Counted from the first letter of the stretch, positions 24,874 through 38,303 are shown. The stretch: 64,000 nucleotides of DNA from Cytidiella melzeri (GCA_022592445.1 JABYQR010000019.1:186001-250000), one strand, 5' to 3'. The notes: a model not told the origin generated them from the sequence alone. Numbers and translations: made by a program.

Positions 24874-25754
24874 TCAAACCGGTGTTGTCTGTGGATACAA
24901 CTCGGAGAGCAAGCGTTGATATTCATCCTCCTGTACTTCACGAGCAATTCGCATGGCACACTCGTATCTCAGCTCGAAAAAAATCGGTTGTCCTGCAGGC
25001 TGCTGTACCGTGCTGTAACCCGATGTCAGGAATGTTTCCCAGGGCCACAAAGTCCCAAAAATACAACTTTACCGCAGATCTCGCGATATGGAAAATACTT
25101 TCTCCCATCAGAGCTTTGGTGCCTTGCAAAGTCACTCCCATCTCTTTCAGACGCAGCTGTCACCAATACATGGAGGCTGTCATAAACAATGATCTTTGTG
25201 TCATCTCAATGTAGGAGCTACACAATCAAACATGTATCAGGCGGGGAAGATATTCCTCGACATCAATACGGGGTATCGTCCCACCTCCTAAATCTTGGTA
25301 CGCGAGCGCGCGCTCGTAAAATGAGGGTCTACATAGCAGCGAGCGTAGCCTCGTTTGCGATCGATTTGCAATGTGCAGCTGTAATTGCGCAGACGGACAG
25401 CTCATAACTGGAAGGTCTTGCTCCTTCCGAGAAATTATTCCGTCACCAATACTCTGCTCGGGGCCAAAGAGGCCAAGTGGCTTCTGGGGAGCAGTGGGAG
25501 CGCTCGCGATTGTCCAGAAGAGTGCTCGGGGATTCGCGGCTATGCGCCAGTCTACTACGGCCACTTGAGTGCTCACCAGCTGAGAATAAATGTAGCCCTA
25601 GAAATGATGGACCTACGGGGACGAACTTGAAACCAGTGCAGCTGATGTGTAGAATACATACTTGGTGAACATTAAGCGAGAACACGATAGCCCTAGCCAG
25701 TACTACACGCAAACCTTGATGTAATATCAGAGCAAGGCCCTTGTGATAAAGCAT
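24874..25754 (-). pseudogene. Unrecognised spliced gene, apparently broken
   Basis: Several exon-like segments on the minus strand read as ordered protein. They are MLYHKGLALILHQGLRVVLA (from 25754), GYIYSQLVSTQVAVVDWRI with NPRALFWTIASAP after a canonical intron, SYIEMTQRSLFMTASMYW, LKEMGVTLQGTKALM, and FELRYECAMRIAREVQEDE ending PQTTPV with a stop at 24874. They cannot all be joined: a TGA follows MYW and the last two segments need different frames. I do not recognise the family. Either the locus is a decayed gene or my exon model misses a border. An acceptor just before 25754 suggests that a further upstream exon may exist. Confidence 0.3.
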
Positions 25755-26342
25755 CTGAATGGTGCGGATAATCAGTAGAGGAGCTCAGGCTTGTGTGATG
25801 TGTGATAACCTCTCAAACACTCCGTTGCGCTCAATGTCGTCGATTGAATTGTGATTTCATAAGGGTTGCTCCATGATGCATCATACATATTATATGAGCG
25901 GAAATCTGGTGAGCAATTGCATTCAAGAGTCCTACTTAGCTGTGGCCGTGAAAGTATGAACAGAATGATCGTCCGCTGCCATTGTGTGCGGAGCGACATC
26001 AAAAATGTAAGAGATCGTTCATTACCGGCATAGCCACCTTCTCTATGCGGCGCCTATAGGTAATAAGAGCTCATCAGCTTTCTTGTGTTATATGTTGTTA
26101 TATCACGTGCTTTTCTTACACCATGCGCGTCCTCCTCACTTGGCGCTCTGCTTGTTCGTCAGTCTCTGCTTGGTGTCAGTGTTCTCAGTTACTCGCCGGT
26201 TCTTTGGGTTGTGCAAGGCACATCTACCTGATTCAACATCTACCTCTGAAACAAGCTTCTGGGTGTTGAGAATTCCAATTCGCGCTGCCACGCACGGAGG
26301 TACGACCTAGTTCAAAGATACACACACCAGCGACATCATTGA

Positions 26343-27905
26343 ATGATTGCGGCTCATACAAGGAATGGAATGGCGGCGAGGTACGTAGTATTGCAGTACA
26401 TACTACAGCTACGCTCATAACGTTACATTGTACATACAGTGTGTCTGTAACGCCGAGTCGTACCGCAGTTCTCGCAAAACGACAACTCTCAGCTTCACTC
26501 TCACGCTCGTTTCGGATACGACATGATGTCTCTGCAAGTACATGTTATCCATACCCCTCTCATAAACCCATCTACTATAGTCGATTGTACTCGACGTCGA
26601 TCCCACCGACGGATAAGAGCGCCACCACTTCGAAGGCTACAGACCCTCGCATGCCTGTACACCAGCAGAAGGCGCGTAAAGTCGAACTCCGACCTGGTCC
26701 GGTGAAGGCTCAGGCAACATCGTCTGTAGGATCTAGAAATCCAGGCAGCTCAAAGCTGAGCGGCGCATCGACGAACCGAGTGCCGAAGGACGTCGCGACT
26801 CCTGCTGCGTCGGACTCGCCACCCTCCGAGGGCATAATTTCTACCGCTAAGCACGATGTGGAGGAAGCCACTCAGCATGGTATACTAACCCCGCCGCCCC
26901 CGAACGCAAGTACAATGAGGAGGCTGTTCCACCAGGCCAAAGAACTCTTTGTATGTCTAAAATTGATTTTGTACCAAGTTCCTTGATGAACATCCGTTAG
27001 AAATTCTACTACAGAGGACTGAAGCTGATCAATACAAACCGTAAACGCGCCAAAGAGATGCAGCAGCGCGTCAAGAACGGCGGCCCACCGCTCACTAGAT
27101 GGGAGAACCGCTTCATCAGGACAACTTATGAGGATCTAGTAAAGTACGCAAACCACGAATAGCTTCTCTGCCATGATCTCAACCTCTCTTTGCTCTTTGC
27201 TAGGCTTGTACCATTTGCTTTGATTATTCTCGTTGCTGAAGAAGTCATTCCTTTGGTCGTGATGTACGCACCATTCATTCTGCCGTCCACATGCATTCTT
27301 CCTGCACAGAAAGAACGCATTGATAACAAGCGACGCGACAAGCAACGAGCGTACGCTACATCCATGCGGGATGAGTTCAAACACGTGCGCACACTCGGAG
27401 AATCTAGCGCCAGTGGAGATGCCATAAATTTATTGGATGGCCCTGGTCTTGCTGCCTTTAGTGGGTGGGTACTAATGCCGCAGACAAAGCACACGAACTT
27501 CCGCGCTAACTAGTCCCATGAAATTCTAGAATCCTTGGTCATTCGGACTACAGCGTGGACGTACTCCGGAGGAGGAAAATTCGGAAGCACCTGACGGCAG
27601 TGGCTGCAGACGACGCTTTGCTTATACGTGAGGGGGCAGGTTCACGACTCACCGCAACTGAGGTGGTCGAGGCTCTGGGAGAGCGTGGAATGTATGTGTT
27701 TATCATACCGCACCGAACTTTGAGATTGACTGCATCATGGGATCTGCCCAGCATAACTGAAGGTCGCACGCTACAGCAGCAACGGACGCGCCTACACTGG
27801 TGGCTGACTGAAGTCCAGAAACCATCCCCGCCAGCGCCGGATCAATCTGACCCGATAACTCGTCGTCTAATACTGATCGCGAGAGGTGTCAGTGGTGGTC
27901 ACTAG
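26343..27905 (+). CDS. LETM1-domain mitochondrial inner-membrane protein (Mdm38/LETMD1-like)
   Basis: The start is ATG 26343 in a 38-nt first exon, spliced at 26440 to give MIAAHTRNGMAASVSV and an arginine/serine-rich mitochondrial presequence. After a disordered linker the LETM1 core begins: FYYRGLKLINTNRKRAKE, GGPPLTRWENRFIRTTYEDL, LVPFALIILVAEEVIPLVV as the single membrane segment, and YAPFILPSTCILPAQ. The matrix ribosome-binding-like part follows (KHLTAVAADDALLIREG, VVEALGERGI, LHWWLTEVQ). LETM1 proteins act in mitochondrial K+/H+ balance and in biogenesis of respiratory proteins. The intron after ERG (gtatgt to cccag) happens to leave the frame open if retained. The stop is 155 bp from the end of the convergent SKI3 gene. 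Confidence 0.85.
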
Positions 27906-28060
27906 ATGGCGTAATGGCGTAATATGTCATTGGTATACAGTACTATGCAAACACTACTACTTCGTAATAATCGTACACCTCCCCTTCTCTGCGTCGTGGT
28001 CCCTATTTTCCGATAACTCGCACGTATCTTCCGCGGTATATGAGGGCCTGATCTATGTCA

Positions 28061-31000
28061 TCAAGCTGCATCTTGCACGGAGCAGCAGTACGCCAGGGCT
28101 AGCCAATTACGCTTCTCCCATGGGGTCCAGAAGACAGCTTTAGCAGCGCGGGACCTTGCGGAATTTGCACCCAAACGCGCTTCTGCTACAGCTCGCAACC
28201 CGAGAGATCTTCGGAGTGGAATATTGGAGGACTGCACGATAGCCTGGGCAGAGATAGGCTCGTCCCGCTGCAGTAACAAGCACGCTAGCTCTTCTCGGCC
28301 CTTTGAGTGGGATGGTTCGTGCATGACTGCTCTCTGGACTATCGACAGTGCCTGGCGAGGGTCGTTCTGATATCGGGAGGGTGAAACGCGTAAGTAGGCT
28401 GGTGCACCCGAGCGTTTCGGGGTAACTGACCTGACTGAGATGGTGTCGGACCAACAAGTAAGTGACGTCCCTACCAGGATCGCGTGCGTGGCGTTCACAG
28501 ACGGGCAACGCCAAGATTTCTGATAATGCGGCATCAATGAGACTGTCGTCTGCTGTCAAGATGCCCATCCCGGCTAATGTGTTTATGGCCATCAAGTTAT
28601 CTGGATCGCTATCAATGCTGTTCATACCCTATGTCAATTTGATCCGCGCAAGGTTTAGTCGAAACAACTTACCTTTGTAGGAGGTGCGTCTTCGCGGCCT
28701 CCCGGCCATCTTCAGTCTCTAGCGACCATAGTGTTTGAGCAAGGAGTATGGTTGCGCTGCCCCCCAGCGTCAGATCACCTGCAGCCGCTTCTAGTGCAGT
28801 TTCAAACGACTCTATCGCTGCTTGCGGGTTTCCTAATTTGACGTGCGCCAATCCGCAACCCAGGTGGGCCTGCGCGAGCAGTGCAGCTCTTGAAGGATCA
28901 TCAGCCTCGGTAACTAAACCTATGGCCACCTGGTAAGACTCGAGGGCCTCCTCATAAGCTCCTGCTGATAGACGCAGCCTGGCCATGTTGATCTGAGCAA
29001 CGGTGAATTGACGCTCGATCTCTTCATTCTCGGTCTCTTCGTACGCAGCCTCGAGCAGCGACACTGCCCTTTCGATCGCAGTGATACCAAGCGCCAAATG
29101 GCCGATGCTTTCGCACACCAAACCAAACAGGTGGAGACCTGTAGCATCATCTGGTCGTTGCCTGGAGTACCTGTCCAAAACAAAGAACGCCGGAAAGAGG
29201 GAATCCAGTGCAACACCCTGTTTCCCGGATGTCGTGTTGAATGCATGAAACGATCGCCTCGCGAAGGCGAGATCAGCTTCAGGCTGTACGGTCGTCAGAT
29301 CTGGTTGAGTGCAGCACCGCGGAGAAAGAACGTACCACGGGCGCCGCAAGGCCTACTGCGTGTTCGAACAGGGCGCTCGCTTCTGACTGATCTCCAAGCG
29401 CCACAGCAAGACTAGCTCGTCCGACCCACGCAAGAGCATAGTCAGGGTCGAGGACTTGCGCCTTATTGAAGGCTTCCTGGGCCAACTCTGTGTCTGAATG
29501 AAACAAGTAGAATAGACCGAGGTTCGTCCAAGTGACATAGTTCTTAGGTTAAACGTTTAGTGCGCTTCTTAACGTAGTTTCTGATGAACGGACAAACCTT
29601 AGGATCCAGCTCCAGGGCCTTCACGTAGGCATGTTGAGCCAGTCGGGGCTTAGAAGAGAACAGAGCGTTGGCGAGAGCGCTCCAATAACGGTCGTCGAGG
29701 GGAGCTAAATTTACAGATTCTTTGAGGCACCGTATGGTTTCGCCGTCGATATTGTCCCGCTTCGAGTCGTTCCCGCTTCGGCGCGCGTATAGCATAAGGG
29801 CCACACCAAGGTCATACCAAGTACTCGCAGAAGACGAGCTGTCCAACGATCCCAGGGAGATACGGTAGCTGTAAGCACACAAGCACACCTCGAGAACGAA
29901 GCGAGATAAGGCAGACTGCGTTTCCTCCACTATTGCCGGCGGAATACTGAGAACAGCAGAGAGCTGTTCTAGAGGATGCGCTGTCACAAGAGGTATTGCT
30001 TTCTGGAGAATCGAGATTAGGGAAGTTTCGTCCGTATACGTCGGTATACGTGACAGTTCATACAACGCGTCGGCGGCGGTTTTCCATGCAATACGTCTAA
30101 ACCCAGGACTTGCGTCCAGTCCTTCCAAGACCGCGCGAACCGCGGACACAAAAGATGTTTCTGCTCTAGCTGGGAAGCCTCCCATCTGCTCCGCCCTGCC
30201 AAACTCCAGGTGGGTTTGTGCAAGTGCGAGAAGGACGGTGAGTTCAGATGGGATCTCGAGCAATATGTTTGTGAAAACATCGATTGCTTGCTTGTACTGG
30301 CCCGACTGGCGGTAGACTTCTCCGAGGAAATACAAGCATTTCCACTCCGCAGGATCCAGTTCACGAGCCTTCTCCAAGGCTTTGAGAGCGGCTGCCAGCC
30401 GTGCTGCCTTAGTGTAGGCCTCGCCTAACCGCAGCCACAATAGAGCGTCTTCAGGCTCTGACCGCAAAGCAATTTGGAGAGCAGAGATAGCGGCGTTATA
30501 TCGATGCCTTGTCTATAGTAGAGCTTGAGTAGAGTTTCTTCCTTCGCAAAATATCGAATTACCAGCTCAACGATGCCCACGGCTTTCCATGCCCATGCAT
30601 TCAGGGGCTGAAATCTACTGGTAGCAGCAGAATCCAGCCCTCCGTCCAGGCCACCTTCGCCTTCGATAGTTCGCCTGGCGACGACTTCCACCAGGTCCCA
30701 CTCCCGCTCCTCTGCAAAACCTTCCGCTAGTCTTCGTGCAGCTTCAGCCTCTCTTGGATCAAGCTCAAAAGCTTTCTGGAAACATTTGGATGCACGCGTT
30801 GGATCAGGGGGAGAACAGACCTCCGAGTAGTACAGCCCCAAGGATGTAAAGGCGGGAGCAAACGTAGAAAATCGCTTGAGAGACGTTATGAACGATTTGA
30901 AGGCATTTTCCCGACTCGCTGTATCTGCATCGAATATTGTCAGTGCCGCGCGGCTGTCGAACATCGTTGACCAACATACCACCTATCTCCCACTGGCATT

Positions 31001-33134
31001 TACCTAGTCTCCACCAACATCTCGCCTTGTCAATCTCGCGCCCTTCCTGAAGATCGAGGATAGTGATTACTTCTCGAAGCTCCTGAGCTCCTCCGTCCGG
31101 ATCCTGGGTCTGAGCATGACACCAGGCCGCCTCTTCACGCGCGCGCAGCCCTTCATGCACATCGTCGGGAAGTAGCTTGTTTACTCTTGAGAACAGGGAG
31201 CGTGCATCTTCCCAGCGCTTCGCATGCTGTTGGATGAAGGCGCGACCCATCAGGCACTTCACGTTCTCACTGTCGTCTGACAGAACCTCATCGATGATCC
31301 GCAGAGCACGGGTGTGGTGCTTGGGTGGGAAGAGATGTACTAGGGCCGTGCCTAATATTACATTCAGACCTAGACGTACTCTGCAAATATAACACGTCTG
31401 TAGTGAGTCAAAGTGTACCCAAGAATTAGCGCGACACGCACTGCGGAAGCTTGATAGCTCTGTTCTGCTCTTCGCGAAGGAGAAGTTCAAGTCCGTTCTC
31501 TGCGACCCTCACGGCGTTTTCCAGGTCTTCCTCATCTTGATAGATTTGCGCCGCTATTCTGTGAGCTAGCAAAGAATTTGGAACCTCTGCAAAACCGTCC
31601 TTTAGACAAATCAGCATCTAAGCGGGTAAGACATTTGAAGAGTCATACAATGATGACATCAGCGAAGTCCTCCTCGCTGCCGCCATGTTTCTTGTCCTCC
31701 GAGTCGACTTCGGTCAGATGTGAATACGAGAAGTATGCGGACAATAACTTGGCAAGTGGCGAGGCTGGGAAGAGCCGTACATATCGGAAGAGCATGTCAA
31801 AATCGTACTCCTCTGAATTGGGATCATCAGAAACGCACGAGAATAGTACATGTGGAACGCACCTATGGACGCGGCATCTGTGCCCTCGATATGTAGATTC
31901 CACGCAAGCTCATTGGGGATGTTCAAGAGCACAATGCCGCTGACCAAGTCCTGCACTTCCTCTGACAGCTTCTTCTTAAGCGATATATCATCTTTTGAGC
32001 GCAAGGCATACAACAATTGCTGTTTGAAATGAAGCAATTTAGCCTCACTTGCTCGACGAAGATCGTCCGAGGCGTTCGGATGACTCAAGATCTCCTGATA
32101 CAGAGCTGGCAGCTGTACATGAACGTGAGATTGATCAGTTGCATAGGCAAAACAACGTAGGCGTACTCGGGAGGAACTCCAGACTTCGCGGCCGACTTCT
32201 CTTTTCACGGCTTCAGGACCAGCAGCGCCAAGTCTCGTTCTTCTTTTAGCTACCTCGTTCGTGAAAACGTCGTGCTCGTGCTTCTCTATAATCGATACTA
32301 TTTCTTCGATGATTGGAAGAGAATCGTGGATAGCCGACTGTGCATAGAACGTAGTAGTTGCAGTGGGAGCGGTAGGTTCTGGTGGGGGAAGACCCGAAAG
32401 AAGACCATAGTAGGCAGACTCAGGGAGCAGCAATGTCAAAGCATCTGCTAGCTGCATATGTACGTCAACGGCAGGTTCTCTAAGGCGATGCGCCGGACTT
32501 GCCTGCATCGGAGTGCCATTCTTTCGCTGGCACTCTATTAGCTTTTGCAAGTTCTCGGCGCATTTAGTAGCATCGTTGCTGTGGCAAGGTTACTAATACC
32601 GGGTTCCAAGGTATACAGATGGCTTACCTCGACAAGAACAGGTGAGCAAGCTTGTTCAATACCTGGATGTAATTTTCCGTGTCCCCAGACTTATCGTACA
32701 ACTTCGATAATCCCTATAAACAAATGCGAATGCACATATTTTAGATGCGAGTACAGAAGCTGCCTTAAGCCTTGAACGTACCTGCCAGGCTAAAGGCTGA
32801 TCCGGTTGTATGGTAGTAGCTTTCAGAGACATCTGAGTACAGTCATATAAGCTCCTAACCCACGGATGGTATTTGGGAATGTAAGTTACTTGCTCGCTTT
32901 GTTGCAAGTCCCCTAATTCGAGGTACGCTAGTCCAAGAAAAACGTGCCTGTATACACAAATGTCAGTACCCACGATTGGGCTATCTGAGTCGGAGCTTTG
33001 GATCCCACTTACGCATTGTAGTTTTCAGGTTCGTAGTCAAGAACGCTCAGCGACGCGTCCTTTGCCTTGATGTAGTCTTTCTTGGCTAGTGCCTCTCTCG
33101 CAGCCTTCAGCTTTGGCTTTACGATCGCTGACAT
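28061..33134 (-). CDS. SKI3: SKI3-like TPR scaffold of the Ski (superkiller) complex
   Basis: The start is ATG 33134 (MSAIVKPKLKAAREALAKKD). The first TPR units follow immediately (AKDASLSVLDYEPENYNAHV, FLGLAYLELGDLQQSEQ, LKATTIQPDQPLAWQ), the standard opening of SKI3/TTC37. Many short introns separate long TPR arrays: ALKALEKARELDPAEWKCLY, YWSALANALFSSKPRLAQHA, YVKALELDPK, FNKAQVLDPDYALAWVGRAS and FGLVCESIGHLALGITAIER. The last exon ends WEKRNWLALAY before the stop at 28061, matching the usual C-terminal PW...NW..LAY motif. Estimated length is about 1,400 residues, normal for the family. SKI3 scaffolds Ski2 and Ski8 to feed mRNA to the cytoplasmic exosome. Exact exon borders were not all fixed. 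Confidence 0.85.
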
Positions 33135-33778
33135 TGCGACGGGTGCTTGCTCGATATCTGCCAAATGTGACGCAAGCTTTTATAACAGCGTACAACGCAG
33201 CAGCGACCAATCGTTATAGCTGGCGTAACATCAAACTACTCAGCACCAGGATTTACCAATAATAGCAGGCACGTACTTGTGTGGAATCACCTTCAACATT
33301 TGGCGTTGACCACTCGATACTCAAGCTTCAAGCTTCAAGCCTGAGGCCAGCTTCAGCCACGGAGATCTATGCGATCAGATCCCGAAGCGCCAATTCACGT
33401 GATCTGGAGATAACAAGACATTTTCCCGCGATCGCAACGAAAGGCACTTGCGGGAGCATTGTTTGAAAAAGGGCGCATGCAATAATCGGTCGTCGTCGTC
33501 GGTGCACTAGCACTGAAAGTACGGAGTTTTGGATAATATATATTGATGTTCATCAGAGCGAAAGAAGTGACGGCACCGAATGTGGAACCCTTGATCAACG
33601 CGAAACAGACATACAAATGTACAGCGATACAACTAAACTTGAACAACTACGCGAAATACAAGCAACATGCGACTGGGCACTAGGTTGCGGTAACGGTTCG
33701 ATGCGGGATAACAATGATAGCGAGCGATCAACGGACGAGGCACAGATGGAAGGCGTAAACTCTACACCACCCTTAAAC
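33135..33778. other. Intergenic stretch upstream of SKI3
   Basis: No coding exon was found. A short tandem run of caagctt-type units lies near 33318-33340. Nothing else is evident. Confidence 0.5.
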
Positions 33779-35530
33779 TTACACGTCACTGAGTTCGCCC
33801 TCTTCTTTCTCATCATCAGCTTTAAGTTTCGTAGGTGGAGGCTGTGTAACAGGGACCGTGCGTGAGGTTTCCGGTATTGAGGCCGATGTTACAGGTGGTA
33901 CAGGAGCGGATGCAGGTATGTGTGGGGAAGGGGATTTCAGTTTGGGAGACTGAACATCAGCTTGGGCCTGGTAGTCGTCGTGGGCGGAGGGAACGGGTGC
34001 GATCTTGTGCGGGGTATCAACATCCATCATAGATAGCGACTGAGCAGGGTGAGCTTGGGCGGTATCTTCGTCCTCGACAGATGTCAACCGCAATGGACTA
34101 GGCCTAGTCGAAGCGGGCTTGCTTCGAGTGGTGCGTACCCTCGGATCGTCGGAGGAATGTTCGTCCGGCATTCGAGCACCTTTGTCCGAGGCTAGCTTGC
34201 TTGTTGTCGGCTCTGCTGTTGTGTCTGTCACATCATCCATTTCCATTGGAACGTCCGCGGTGGCTGGTGGTATTGTCGCCGTCGGTGCATTCTTTTCAAG
34301 TAAACCATCACCGCCGTGTGAGAGGGCGTCCCCTGCGCCTGCTGGGCTCTGAACCGCCGCCGCAGCCTCTGTCTTCTCCTCCGCATCCTGGGCGGGAGAC
34401 TGCCTGCCAGCGTCCACAGTGTCCACGGGAAGATCATCCTCAGATGACCTCTTAGCTCCCACACTTCTCGTATTCCTCGTGTTAGCTGCGATTGATACCG
34501 ACACCGACGTGGATGTTGTCTCGCTCGCGCTGGATTCCCGCCTCTTGGGAACTGCAGCACGTGACCGACGGGAGCGCGTAGATCGCGTGGTGGCTTCGAC
34601 AGGCTCACCAGCGGCAGTAGTCGCCTGGTCTGCATCTGCTTCGGCCTCGATGTCCTCAGCATTTGCTTCCGCAACCACAGCAGGCCCTGCGAGTGGCGAG
34701 GCGAACGCAGCCGCAGCGCCCCTTGGGTTTCTGGTTCGTCGATTAACGGGGTTTGGATAAGTTCCATCCCCGTCATCTACCTCCTTCCTCCTTCTCTTCC
34801 CGCCTGCTCCTCCTGCTGCGCCTGTAGCCGCAGCCCGTCTCTTTCTAGGGCTTGTCGAGCGCGGTTGAGATGGCGCGTCCGCAGGCGGCGGCATTCTGCC
34901 ATTTACCGTGTTCCCTACGTCATTCACTTCATCTTCATCTCCTGCGGTCACCTCGCGCAGCTTCGCCGCTGGTCGTCGAGCGCGTGACGAAGAACGGCGT
35001 GCATCGACCTCTTGTGAAGATAACTGGGTCCGTATGTCGTGGTCGTCGATGTTTACTGCGTTGCTGGAGAGTCCGAATATGGCAGGGTCTAATTCCGGTA
35101 GAGAGAGCGCTAATTGGCCTTTAGGGTGGTACAGTGGTAAAGGAGGCTCTGTAGTTCGATACACGTGCTTTTGGTTGATGTGGGCGTATACATCACTTTC
35201 GGACGTGCTACTGCTCGCGGTGCTGGAGGCTGAGTGTGCTGGTCGCGCGTGTGCAACGGCTGTACAGAGGCACCCCTTGGTTGTTAACAATGTGGATGGT
35301 GCCTTTTGCCTTCACTTACTTTCCATGCGTAGTTCGACAATGCCGTTAGTCGAAGGTGATTTGTACGTTCGCAATTGTTTCCTTCGTATCTTTGAGATGG
35401 AAAGGGGCGCTATAGGGGGGGTTTCGGACAATGGGCCTACATGCCGTTCGGGCTGGTGTGCCAGCCTTTCCACAGGTAACGTGAAGGGGTGTCGGGAGCC
35501 ATGTACCGTTGTAGAGAACGGGTCTCCCAT
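33779..35530 (-). CDS. Acidic, disordered, probably nuclear protein of unknown function
   Basis: The start is ATG 35530 (MGDPFSTTVHGSRHPFTLPV). One intron (gtaagt to tgtacag, about 35275-35333) joins it in frame to a long open exon ending at 33779, giving about 560 residues. The first 150 residues look conserved and partly folded: ISKIRRKQLRTYKSP, HINQKHVYRTTEPPLPLYHP and LDPAIFGLSSNAVNIDDHD. The rest is low-complexity Ala/Ser/Thr/Pro with basic nuclear-localisation-like clusters (SPRKRRAA, GGKRRRKEV) and acidic stretches. It ends KEEGELSDV; an EEGELS-type tail recurs in nuclear RNA- or chromatin-linked proteins, but that is only suggestive. No catalytic domain is seen. Confidence 0.7.
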
Positions 35531-36946
35531 TGTAACAGATGATGAGGTCGAGTTGTAGAAAGAAGTGTGGTCAAACCGGCTCGGGGTGCAGCAGCTTGAG
35601 AGGAACTACAAGGCAGGTTGCGATAATTGCAGTTTCGCGACCACTCGGCGCCAAACACATCATACAAATGCACACGTGGTTATCTAATCTAATCGGTGTG
35701 ACCTGTTGTGACTGGACGCGTTCTAAGGATTCGAAGCCCGTTCAAGCACTGTACCGTATACCTGAACTGGACACGAAACCATCGAAGAAAGCCTTCAACA
35801 GTTTCTTACGTGCTGCTTTTCTGCGCAGCATTGTTTCCAGGTGGCTAGTGACCATGACTGCGGGTCGCAACAGTTACCGCCATTGCATGCGACGGGTACG
35901 CAGCGGTGAAAGCTCATCAACGGGCATGTCTGCGGTCTGTGAAGCAGAGCTATGGAGATAATTGCTGCTGTAAGGTGGACGGTGATTTCTATAGTTCGGC
36001 CACCGGAGATTTGAGGAACTAGCGCAGTTTATGATTGCGTGCACAGTCGAAGTTAACAAGCGAAGAATAAATCATTGTGAACCCCATGAATTACGGCGGA
36101 TAGGTAGCGGAACTAAGATGGTTCGCTATCTACTTGTCTCCGATGCTTTGGTTGTCATCACTGCCTTGATGTTTTCATCAAGCTTGAAATGCATGAAAGA
36201 AAGCAGGAGTACGTACAGTGCTACACGTGGCATTTGCGGTATAGGTATCGGTCAACGTTGTCATCTTCAAGCACCGTTAGCACTCCTGAGCGGTGATGTT
36301 TTGCCACTTTCTAAGGGGTTGAGCTTTGACTCCATTCCGCATTCCGCCACCGGATCTTGTTACCACGGTGGTGAACGACTTGTTGAGCTTTCAGAGTACG
36401 GGAAAAGGAATGTGTGCATTATTATCATGTGATGAGCATTGTTTGGTAAACAATGAGCGGCAGCACGGACCCACCTTTCCCGTATATGCCGATACATAAG
36501 TGCGAGACCAAAGAGAAAGCGTCCTTCACTTAAGGAGCCAAAAGATACGACGTAGCGGCAGTGAATTGCATCATTACCAGCCCGATAGGGTCAGTCCTAC
36601 GAGAACAGCTATCGGTCACTCGATTTGGTGAGACACATATCGCAGACATAGCGTAGGTTGGGCGAGCCCGTAGCCGCTAGATGACCGGAGGTGTTCTCTC
36701 CTTGGTGGAGAGAAGGGGTGCAATCGCTCTGCTCCAGCTGTGCCGCCTGGGGACTGCGAACACGGACGAGCTTGCGACCGAGGAGCCTGGAACATCTTTA
36801 CGGGAAGGGTGTATTTCAGGTCCGATAGGACTTTTGAAGCGTAGTAAGATCGACAGGGTGGCAGAGAATCGCAGACAGCGGAGCTGTTCACGCTCCAGGA
36901 CGCGCTCCAGCGCTGCGGTGCTCTCATTCCTTGACGAAAAGTATGT
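35531..36946. other. Intergenic stretch, no supported gene
   Basis: Open frames up to 140 codons exist but show no conserved-looking segments. No repeat or RNA gene was recognised. Confidence 0.45.
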
Positions 36947-37474
36947 CTAGGACGTGATCATGACAACGTTGGCCTGGTTCAACAAGAACAAATTGCATCG
37001 CACCTGCATTATGATTAAGTCAAAGGAAACTCCACGCAATTCGTACTTGTTTGAATGTACCTGAGCTTGCGAGTTGCCAACGACATCGTAGGCAATGCAG
37101 ATATCGGCTATAATTGACCCAGAATTGTTCCACTTCGCGCCCGGCGGAGCGAAGGCTGTGAAGCGACTATCGCTGTATTTGTTTCTGGATGACAAGTGTG
37201 AGTAAGACGGATAGAAGGCTGTGTATATGTCAGCGTGGCCGCAAGTGTAACAATTACAGCTAGATTCAATTAAACTTGCCTTAGACAATGACTCCAAAGC
37301 GACTGGCCTAATTCCCCGGAATGATAATTGTACAATTCGTCGACTGAGGATACTCGTGTCACCGTCCTCTTCTGACGAAAAGTGGGTAAATTGAAAAGGG
37401 CTTGCACTGGTATCTGTAGTGAGAGGCAATTGCGAGGATGAAACCAGTGAGTTGCTGTACACCCTGCTATGCAA
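36947..37474 (-). CDS. Candidate exon(s) of an unrecognised gene
   Basis: A 175-codon open frame has protein-like segments (ILSRRIVQLSFRGIRPVALE, FTAFAPPGAKWNNSGS, IIADICIAYDVVGNSQ) separated by sequences resembling short introns. I could not fix a start or a complete model, and I recognise no family. Confidence 0.25.
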   Translation of the reverse strand: MHSRVYSNSLVSSSQLPLTTDTSASPFQFTHFSSEEDGDTSILSRRIVQLSFRGIRPVALESLSKASLIESSCNCYTCGHADIYTAFYPSYSHLSSRNKYSDSRFTAFAPPGAKWNNSGSIIADICIAYDVVGNSQAQVHSNKYELRGVSFDLIIMQVRCNLFLLNQANVVMITS

Positions 37475-38303
37475 GGACTGTTAGCAGGATTTCTACAAGT
37501 CGTCCGTCCCTCTGTTTGGCTGTGTACGGGCGGCAAACAGCGATTTGACACGTTTGCGACCTGAAAAGGCAGGCATAGTCTTGAAGCGCGTCTAGTGCGG
37601 TTGTCCTCTGTCTCCAACCTGACTCATGCGAACCGATGTCGGGATCTCTGCACTGACTCGTTCCTCGTCAGCCTGCGATATCTGCGGGCGCAGCTCTCTG
37701 GTATGTGTCCTCTGCAGGCTTTGTAAACTGGAATGCAGGCGCAGTGAGTTAACGTAATGACAGCAGTCATACCGACGTAGAGAAGAACCCTGGGCTCATT
37801 GTGTTAGCACAGCCGCGACACACACTTTTGATGGCACATGCGGTCATCTCTGATAGCTATGTTCTAACTGTTTTCTGGCTAGCTGACATCGTTGCAGATA
37901 CTGGTACCGCCGGTCGACTTGTCCCGTTCGCTCTTGATGAGTGACCGGCTTTCCCGTCACTGGCAGCTCAGATGCTATCACGGAATACAGCTGCTTTACT
38001 ACTTGGGCGCGTATTACAAGAAAAACACGTACGCATGTCTACTTGCAACGTCGGCGTGCACAGCCTTTGTCCTCTCGCAAACAAACTCATACGTGTGACT
38101 CTCCCCCCAGCCAGTCCCGCTAGATGGCCAGAGTCTCGGCTCCGGCCGCCTTTTCCCCTCGGGTTTCGTGAAGCTGGGCGGTACGCTCTTTTGACTCGAG
38201 GATCGTGTAGGCGGGGGACTAAGTCCGGTCCTCCACAACCGGAGCCCACCGAACCACTTGGCCAGTCGCACCGAGTATCCTATGCATCTATCATGGAGTG
38301 CAG
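37475..38303. other. Intergenic stretch with a short cysteine-rich frame
   Basis: A small plus-strand frame near 37627-37758 encodes CDICGRSSLVCVLCRLCKLEC, a zinc-finger-like pattern, but no flanking exons could be attached. Otherwise nothing was recognised. Confidence 0.3.

Noticed and set aside
27555..27905. LETM1 C-terminal frame read straight through (GMYVFIIPHRTLRL segment)
   Set aside because: A canonical gtatgt...cccag intron restores the usual LETM1 pattern (GERGI, then LHWWLTEV), so the read-through residues are intronic.
34228..34776. 182-codon minus-strand frame and long plus-strand frames over the acidic protein gene
   Set aside because: They are out-of-frame shadows of a GC-rich low-complexity coding exon with no features of their own.
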